Source: Paragonimus westermani
Lineage: Eukaryota > Platyhelminthes > Trematoda > Plagiorchiida > Troglotrematidae
Reading direction: 5' to 3'
Assembly: GCA_008508345.1 (NCBI GenBank)
Contig: QNGE01001289.1
Location: forward strand, 1 to 64,000
Length of the DNA stretch: 64,000 nt
Shown: positions 55,951 to 64,000 of the stretch, piece by piece
Layout of the letters: each line of letters starts with the position of its first letter
Position numbering within the stretch: the stretch's first letter is position 1
Notes under the pieces: generated by a model
Seen by the model: only the letters and a program-made list of their open reading frames with translations
Databases searched by the model: none
Told to the model about the DNA's origin: nothing
Translations under genes and position numbers: made by a program

Positions 55951-58900
55951 GTTCACCTGTGAAGATAAAACCTTCACTTATCGCTGACTGTGAATTTGTG
56001 TGCATCTTGGAAACTGCACTAGCGTGTGTGTACCAGCCAAGAAAGCATCTAATTCCAAAGATGAAGCACTTGTTCGTTCTGAGCTCAGCCCACCTCAGTG
56101 CAATCAAATCTACACATAGTAAATTCCGCCAGTTTGTTCGGCAATGACTCCGTCTGTTTTAGAACACAAAACACCGTTATATTAGGAAATCTGGACGTTG
56201 AGAGTTTACTTACTACCATCTTCATTTTGAGCAGATCGTGTTAGGAGAGACTGTTCTTTATTCAGTGTCCAATCCTAAGGAACGTGGTCGGTGACGTTTT
56301 CTTTGACGTCAGCATGAGGGACGTAAGTGTTCCGGCACATGTGCATAGTCTGATAGTAACGAACAAGAAGTAAAATTCACGCGGTGTGGATTGACGAGAC
56401 CTACCACAAGCTAGACTGTCGTGATCTTCAGAAAATAACGAGACTTCGAATTTTCATTCTCATGTCGTTTTGGCCAGATCGAACTCCCCCCATGTTCTTC
56501 ATTCATATCATGCAGTGTCGATGAGGTTCTCTGCAGACTAAGGTTCTGAAGTCTCAAGATAGCTGAACTAGCTGCTCAGCTCCATGTCGCGAAAATTGTG
56601 GTCAGTCGAAAAAGTCTCGATCGTACTCATAAATCGCTCTGGGTTACACCGGATTTGCGTCGATCTCGGCCCAATCACGCGGTCATGGACCTCACAAAAT
56701 GACTCAGCAACCATGGATGTGGAGTACTGCAGTAGCTACTAGTGCTAACCTCAACCAATTTCATCAAACCGCGCATGATCGTGATACACGATGAAGAAGC
56801 TGTTGAGCTTGACTTCGTTATACCGGATGACTGTGGAAACAAAGATGCTTCGTCCCACAAGATTGCACTTGCTGTTAGACTGCGACAAACTAAACGGAAG
56901 GTTCTTGAAAAGCCCTATTGTATAGGAGTCATTCTTAAAGTTATGCTCTTCCTCTTGCAGGTTGACGTCCCCTTCACACGTTTTTAGAACATAGCTGTGG
57001 CATCATTGTTTTAATTTGTTTACGGTCGGGAATAAAAACTTCGGATCCATTAAGGACTTACAGAATATCATGGTTTATATAGTTTGTGATTGAAAAAGCC
57101 CGTAAATGGTTCGGGTAAACAGTCTCTGAATATGATGAGCATTAGTGTATGAAACAACCATTTCTTTGACACATTTCAGGATCTACACATTGAAATATTA
57201 ATCGTTAAAACAGAAGGTCCGTACAGTAGCCGATGGAGTGAATTATTTGAAGGTGTAATGATCACTTTTTTGTTTGATGTTTCGATCAATCTTACTGACC
57301 ACAGTTTCGACAGCACAGATATTTTCTACCTCTTAGTTACGTGGTTATAAAGCAACTACTCAATTCCCCATAAGTAAAACGAATTTATGCTGAATTGTTG
57401 ACAACAGGTTGATCGTAACGTTGCTGTCAGTCTATTGGATGCACGGTATAATTGACGGCAAATAAATAGATTACGTTGGTGGTCCTGATGGACTGTTAAA
57501 TTCCCAAAGTATTGTAAAGGCGTGTTGTCCTTGGTTTTGACACGGATCTATAGGAATTCGGATTCCTCACAATTGGAATCGGAGTTGTTCACGATAACGT
57601 AAGTGACATCCGAACTAATTTACCTAACACATTCAGCGTCATTTAGATCTACTGTAATTCGTATTTGTCTTCAGGTCATAGCAGGTGGCAACGCTAGCAG
57701 GGTCTTAACACCCTTTTTTGTGAGTCTGTCTTTTAGAATCTTATTCTGAATCTTCTGGTTAATTCTAACACCCAGTTTCAAAAGCTTACTGAGTCAGAGG
57801 TGAAACCTCATAGTTGATCTTAATTATTTTGCATTACACTTGAAGCATGAGTCAAGAACTCGTACTCCCTTTAAAGCTAATCCGAAAGTATTACAGCTGG
57901 TTCGTGATCATCTGTGCTGCATGTATGTAAGGTGCGTTTGCGTCAGCTTTATCATATTTGTACATACATTTTACACTGTACGATGATACATCTCTCAAAA
58001 CAAAACCCCCGTGACAAAAATAAGCAAAAACTGTAATGCGAAAGCACATTGGAAAATTCTAGTTGGTGGCATTATCTGAGTTGTTATTAATCAAGTTCAA
58101 ACTCACCAGATTACTGAGCTTGGGGTATTTCAATATGCCGCTTACCAGTTGCATCTGGGAATCAATTCACTATGCACCCTGATAGAAGTTTAAGATTCAT
58201 TGTTTTCTCACTCTACCTAACGACCCAGTGAACGGCTTGAAATTTTACGGAAGAGCGCAAGCACAGTTCGGAAAGAAAAATATCACTTTTCTAACCGGAT
58301 TATGGATAGAACGTCAACAATTAATGTGACTGCCTAATTCATCGACAAAATTCAGCACACTGATTGTTACTTATTTTATTAGAGATCCTAGCCCTACTCA
58401 TTGCATGCCGGTGGTGTATTCAACCAGAGTACTCAACCACAGCAGTTCTTTTCTGCTTAATTTAAATAAGTCAATAGGTACTATTGATTTAAACGTAAGT
58501 GACAGATGAGTATTTATTCATTTGTGACCCGTCACTTGTGTGATAAATTATGTGAAATAGCAGAATAACTTCAAGATCTTAGTTCAAATAATTGATAATA
58601 ATAATAATAAATAACTGAAAATAGTTCGAATCTTAGTTTAGTTACTTTGAGAAAGAAGATCAGGGCTGACTAGGCGTAGCCAAAATGTACATTCTAGCAC
58701 AAAACTGTTGCTAGTAATACTAACATTTAGTCGCCTTTGTCAAGGAAGAGATTTGTATGATAAGACCGCTGCCTAGCGTAATGTTTGACCAGAAACAAAG
58801 TCCACTATTTTATAAAGATCACATTTCAGATGAAGGTAGTTATGTATATATGAAGCTTTTAGACTTACTCCGTCCAGATCAGAAGCATAGTATGATACAA

Positions 58901-58982
58901 GAGGGATAGTAATTTCAGACGAGGTCAGTGATTTCGTGTATGACAGTTGTTAGTTAGTTCAAAACGTACTCATCATTTCACC
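55951..58982. other. Gene-poor stretch; nothing recognised apart from a microsatellite
   Basis: Open frames at 56675-56987 on both strands were examined for transposase or other motifs without result. An ATA repeat lies at 58595-58613. Confidence 0.4.
58595..58613 (+). repeat. (ATA)n microsatellite
   Basis: About six ATA units in a row; no context. Confidence 0.7.
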
Positions 58983-59235
58983 TGCAAGGGACTAGCTCTA
59001 TACAAAGGTATGAACATAAATAGCCAGTTCTAAACGTAGTCACTGAATAGCTTACTATGGACAGTCCCACTCTAGATGGAACAGGAGCACAATGGAGATC
59101 AGACGCATGCGCCAAAAGTGTATTGTCAAGCTGAATCAACTCATACAAGCTGTGTCCATTGTGTACAGGGACAATTGATGTAGACCGCACACAAATATAA
59201 AGTGGAATATGAAAGAATATACAATACCCTATACA
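58983..59235. repeat. 253-base LTR-like repeat, copy 2
   Basis: TGCAAGGGACTAG...CCCTATACA, the partner of 51283-51535. Here the ends read TG and CA as in an LTR. No flanking duplication is visible and no internal retroelement sequence lies beside it. Confidence 0.6.
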
Positions 59236-59479
59236 CCCTTCCAAACATTTGATAGATACTGTCTACTGTCTGGCATCCATTTAGTGATTAATCCTATGTG
59301 TGGTTTTTTGTACAACACTTTGTATTGCATAGTTTTCGTTGTTTTTCCCAACCCTTACTTCTCCCAAATTTACAGGCACACTTGATTTTTAAAACTAATG
59401 GATCGACTGTTCATCTTTGTTTCATGGTAGCTAGCCGTGCGTTCTCTGTGTGTGGATTGGTCTAATCCGGTCAGATGCA

Positions 59480-59715
59480 CCACAACGTGACCTAACCACG
59501 GCAAATCCCATGTGACCTCTGTTCCTCTGTCAAGGTGATTTCGATTACAACACTCTTGAGGAAGGTCATCCGAGGTGGTTGAAACGTAGAGTATTACAAC
59601 TTGCCCGAAACGTTGTGTTATTCCCAATGTGTTTATCAATAACATGTTAAACACGACGCCCAAACTATTCAACTTCATTCGTACTACATTTGGTGCGGTT
59701 ATCTTACGATTGTTT
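59480..59715 (+). mobile_element. Penelope-like-family repeat, single orientation
   Basis: Starts in CACAACGTGACCTAACCACGG and runs through GATTACAACACTC, the hammerhead-like region (59543-59602), CGTTGTGTTATTCCC and AACATGTTAAACACG to GTACTACATTTGG...TTACG. The upstream limit is unclear; sequence back to about 59370 may belong. Core reads TTGAGGA (59556-59562), a C-to-T change at the first core base, so cleavage should be lost. Confidence 0.65.
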
Positions 59716-62700
59716 AACCATACTTAGCCAATTTTAAGTACGGATTGCGGAACTTAACTACGCGGCTTATGTGCACGTCCCTAGGTTGTATGCTGGATAT
59801 TATGTACAAGAGTATGTGCACCACCTTGACTGATCGGTCCAACAGAGCACTTGAGTATTGCCAGGAGGGATTAGTCATCCAAGTCAACCGTCACCCTTTC
59901 GATTAATTATAGTAGCGGAACATTATGATTTAAACATAACAGTCTTACAGCAGATCGTGGCAATTGAGTTCGGCATGCTGTTTTTCATCTAGGCAGTTTT
60001 ATCTGCCTCACACCGTACCGCGAGATGTTGGAAGTTCTTGAGTTACCTTAGTCTTCTTGACTTTCCGATCTCTAATAGAAGGCATATGTCATATTCATCT
60101 ACACGTGAACTGACTACAGTGGAGATACCGTGTACGTGAATATCCTTGCGTTGTAAGTTGAGCTCTTAAAACGTGTAAGTTCTTGAGGGCATGGTCACGT
60201 TAGCACGCCCAGCTGGGCAACCCACGCTAAAATAGTGAATAGGATATTCCACCTCTAATGTTCCACATCAACCTATTGGCGTCAGTTAGATTAACTGATG
60301 GTGAACGTTGCCACAGTAGAATAGTGCGTCTTACACCGCCCAAGACATCTGAAGCCACAGGTGAGTTTTCTCATGGGTTGCTGAACAATAAATTCAAGCA
60401 TTGACTAATGGCATATGAATTGAAAAATGGTCTCTTGTCCGAACACATTCGGATATCGAAGGGGAAGACGTAATTTCACGTTTTTCAAATATCACCTCAC
60501 AAGCTCTTTTTCTGATGTGAAAATTATATATTGTCTAGTTGATAATTTCATTCTTTTCTAATTCCAACTATTTTAACAGAAACTAATAATTCTTTTTGTA
60601 GCAACAAATCACAGCTTATTAACTAATGGACTTGTACCAATTAAATGATAGGAATGGCTCGTTTTGTGCCTCCTCTCTGACGTTTCTAAAAAATATACGC
60701 GTTATCATATACATGTTTGTTGACAGAGTTTTTAGATCATAGGGCGTTAAACCCTCGCACTACCTGCAATGAAGAACAAAGAGAATTTCTCGAAATATAC
60801 TTACTTAACACCTAGTCTTCGAAACAACTGTTACAAGTAGAGTTTTTTTAAGCAGAATCCAAACAGAAGTCATTTTGCACACAAACACAAATAATCTCAG
60901 TGATTTAACAGTCGAGTTACAGACACGCTTTTATCCACTACTGACCAAGTCATATTTATTGACTAGAAAAAGGTTACTGCTAGACGCACCAGTGATCACA
61001 TCGAGTAACGATTTAGTTTCTATATTGCAATACCACTGACACCTCAGAGGGCAACAAGTCAGGAAGTGAGAAGATTGGTGAACTAAAAACCCTTTGTTTA
61101 GCATTTCGGCACATTCTTTTTCAATGATCGCTATACACCCCTGAACGTAGAGTGGAAGTATTTACTCAGGCATGGCATCTCAACAGGACCCGTACTGTGT
61201 TACACCTTACCCTCACGAAAAATGTGTCAACCTCGGTAACTGCGCCTAGTACTCCTTTTTTCTAATGACAGCAACTGAAATCAAACGAACAAAGTGAGTT
61301 GTATTTCAAGGTTGTCAATAATAGATGAACAAGGCATGTGGTTATGAACGTTCGGAAACATCACGTATACATGAACAACTCCAGTAACAGAAGCATGTAC
61401 TCGCTAATGGCCCCAATATTGTTTATACCGGTCCCAGGCGCGCTGTTTTACTAAATGGTGGAACACAATTAATACCAGTGACTTGTTAATAACGGATTCT
61501 TACAGATGTCCGAAATTTCCAGCCATTTTCGTCCCAGTTCACATGAGTTTAGTTGACCTCTGAGCTTCTTACGTATAACACAAGCCACAGCTTTCGTGGT
61601 ACTTTCCATGCTTTTTTTGAATTGTTCCATAACCACCGTCTACAAATATAGGTTAATTAAGGTCATATTTAAACCAAACCCACCAGCGACCGGGGACATG
61701 TTTCTGATTTTGGATTTCCCCTAAGGTTAACGAACATGGATTCAAAAAACTGTCACTCACTTGATAACTGTTAGCAAGCAGAACAAACAGAATAGAGATG
61801 TCTTCAACATGATTACAATTTGAACCGATGTTTTGACTCAGACGATCTAATTCGACTATCTTCCTATCAGCACTCGTGCGACTTTTATATCATTTGCAGA
61901 CCACACAGCTGTTGCTTACTTCACGCTTTTATTAATGTGCACCATAGTTTATGATGCTATACGAAATTTTGGTCACATAGCTACAAAGTGCAATCCGGTG
62001 ACAGATACAAGCAACCGGGTTGTGTATACACGATTGTGAACTACACATTGACTTCCGGACCTTCAATTCCCGTTCATCAGAGGTCAGTTTATACACACTA
62101 TCGTGTTGACTTCGGAGAATAACAAACGGTGGTGAAAGTGGGCCAAATTTCATTCAAAATTGAGGGGGCGATTGTGGCAGGTTGAAACCACTTAGTGAGC
62201 CGTCCTTGTACACGTTTTAAAGCCGGATAACCATCTGCGGTCGTATAGTGACTGAAAGTTGGCCAGTATTATTGAAAATAGGTGAAGTCAAATAGTCTGC
62301 CCAAAGCCTTCGAACTAAATCAGATTTGTAAGCCTGACTGTGGAGCAGTCACGAAAGCCGTTAGTAATAGAAGGTCCGTATGAATAAACCCAGTCCTATC
62401 AATTTTATATGCGCGACTAGATGATACTCCGAAACTAAGTACCGATGTTTTCTTGAGTTCTATGCGAAACAATCATGTATCACACTGAGATGTAACGCTG
62501 GTTAGATCGAATGACTGAAAGAGGAACAAAGTTACCGTTCGGATAGTACATGTGTGCGTATTTTCTCAATGATGTGTACCTATAACACAGTGTATATATG
62601 TGAACACAGAATAAATGATTTCTCTGTGATTGTGTTCATTACTAATTCTAAAGCGAATGATAGCTTTAGCACTGATTTATTTGTGGAAACAGAGCACCCC

Positions 62701-62855
62701 AGAAATCCACAGCGACAAAAATGTGCTGACACATTTTACATTCGTAGATCCTGTAGGTCGGTTGTTTGTAGTTAACAAGCACAGTCATGCTGATGGACTG
62801 AAGAAAACAAGGTAGGTAACTCATACGATTTCCTCCAAAGGAAACGGCCACGGTC
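59716..62855. other. Gene-poor stretch; nothing recognised
   Basis: No coding, RNA or repeat signal that I can support on either strand. Confidence 0.4.
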
Positions 62856-62859
62856 TCGT

Positions 62860-62960
62860 GTTGTAGTGGGTAAGCAATTGGATTACCACTCAGATATTAA
62901 CTAATGGGTTGGAGTCTCTAGGGTGTGCAGTGTGGATGGGATCAAGCATGCTGAAAACTA
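62860..62960 (+). mobile_element. Possible decayed tRNA-derived SINE
   Basis: TGTAGTGGGTAAGCAATTGG resembles an A box and GGGTTGGAGTCTCTAGG a B box, at tRNA-like spacing, after GGTCTCGTGT. The tRNA body cannot be folded convincingly by eye. It is not the same family as the intron-3 SINEs. Confidence 0.35.
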
Positions 62961-64000
62961 CTCTGCATAATCGAAACCAACTGTTTGCACAAACTCTCTA
63001 TCAACCCCTTCTGGGTCCACAGTGAATGTTGAGCACTGTACAGTTTAGCTACAAACGGCCTACAGATTTGAGCGCATAGCCACAGGAGTTGTAATAGCTA
63101 ACGGAAGAAACCATTAATTTGGCCGATAAAAAATTTGTAAATAGCAATGATCTTATTTACTGTTACCACACACGCTACCACACACTGAAGGAGCTGTCCT
63201 GTTTCATTCAGTGATATTTTTCAGTGCATAAATCGGCAACTGAGCGTTTTCCACCTCGGATTCCTTGGTTGTGAAAACGAAAACATCCGACTCATGACGA
63301 TAATGTTGACGTTAATTCTGAAGGTCTTAGTCAAATTCCAACGGCCATGTTGACAGTGAAAACCTAGCGCTGACTGTCCGCAAGTAGTCTTCAACCGGTT
63401 TAGACAAACAAACACACCCATGACCACAACGTCTTCTACTAACACACTGAATGATTTGTCTGCTATCAGCCACAGAGCTATAAGGCACAAAACCGTAGGT
63501 TTGTTCTCATGTTTTATTCAACAAGTTAGTGGGTCGGTAAACGTGATAGTTACCGAGACAACTGGTCTACCTTCAAATGAAGACCCGTTATCAACCGCAA
63601 AGATCACAAACAAATTGGAACCATTGAACTTTTCCGTTTTTGAGTCGCCTATCCCAATCACGTCAAGACGCTACGCCAAGGCTTTTCTGAATAACTGGAT
63701 GCGTACTTCATACCGTCTTGCTTCCCAGAAAATAAATGCTTTGGTTTGTTTGAAAGTTTGCTCATTCCTGTTAGTGCATTCAAGATACACGTTTGTCAAA
63801 ATATTTTCAAACATTCTGGTACAAAATTAGTTTGGGAGTTCTAATGCAATTGTCGACCGCTTTGAAGGCAACATTAGCCAACATATCCATCAATACACTG
63901 GTTACCTGATTCTAAGTGTATCTTCGTCAATCGGGTTTCGTGGTGTGCTACCATACATTACGAGATTCATCATTCGACTGAAAAATAGGAGTTCCCAGCA
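62961..64000. other. Right end of window; no recognised gene
   Basis: A 136-codon open frame at 63420-63830 (plus) is among the longest here but has no motif and no initiation or splice context; one or a few frames of this length are expected by chance. Confidence 0.35.

Noticed and set aside
56500..56990. Possible mariner-type transposase remnant
   Set aside because: Readings on both strands were compared with the expected DNA-binding and DDD/DDE blocks and none could be placed.
63420..63830. 136-codon open frame near the right edge
   Set aside because: No motif or family resemblance. By rough count, one to a few open frames of this length are expected by chance in six frames of 64 kb.
1..64000. 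CRISPR arrays, bacterial operons, tRNA or rRNA genes
   Set aside because: The spliced genes and retroelements show a eukaryotic nuclear window. No array of spaced repeats, ribosome binding sites or foldable tRNA gene was seen beyond the tRNA-like SINE heads.

Overview
This looks like nuclear DNA of a digenean trematode (a fluke). The strongest pointer is a compact four-exon gene at 44.76-45.20 kb for a small secreted helical protein of the helminth defence molecule (HDM) family, which is known from flukes. The second gene, cyclin K (CCNK), is conserved across animals. Its two last visible introns are 5.5 and 8.9 kb and full of dead retroelements, as in large fluke genomes. I cannot name the species; a fasciolid-like or other large-genome fluke is an inference.

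Layout. 1-7.8 kb is a graveyard of non-LTR retrotransposons (LINEs) on both strands: a long minus-strand copy running off the left edge, a plus-strand leader plus endonuclease piece, a second leader copy, a minus-strand endonuclease/connector piece, and two plus-strand reverse-transcriptase pieces. 8.9-24.5 kb is CCNK on the plus strand, five visible coding exons. Its intron 3 holds a decayed LINE split by a palindromic insertion with a 15-base target duplication, followed by two tRNA-derived SINEs head to head with ~275-base arms. Its intron 4 holds a 3.5-kb decayed LINE in the sense orientation. 24.5-43.5 kb has no gene I can recognise; a solo LTR lies at 29.86-30.33 kb. 43.5-45.2 kb holds a second palindromic-type insertion with a 13-base target duplication, then the HDM gene with its TATA box. 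45.2-64 kb is again gene-poor, with LINE fragments (46.7 and 55.7 kb), two equal-length 253-base LTR-like repeats (51.3 and 59.0 kb), two more copies of the palindrome-related family (50.9 and 59.5 kb) and a possible SINE (62.9 kb).

The most interesting non-coding signal is that repeat family. Its copies carry a hammerhead-ribozyme-like core (CTGAGGA, a stem closed by CGA, then GAAACGTA) of the minimal type known from Penelope-like retroelements. The minus-strand copy at 43.7 kb keeps every core base, while the other copies show a graded series of lesions.

The two genes have unrelated jobs. CCNK is the regulatory subunit of a nuclear kinase that supports RNA polymerase II elongation; HDM is a secreted host-facing peptide. 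Everything was read by eye from translations; no database search was possible.
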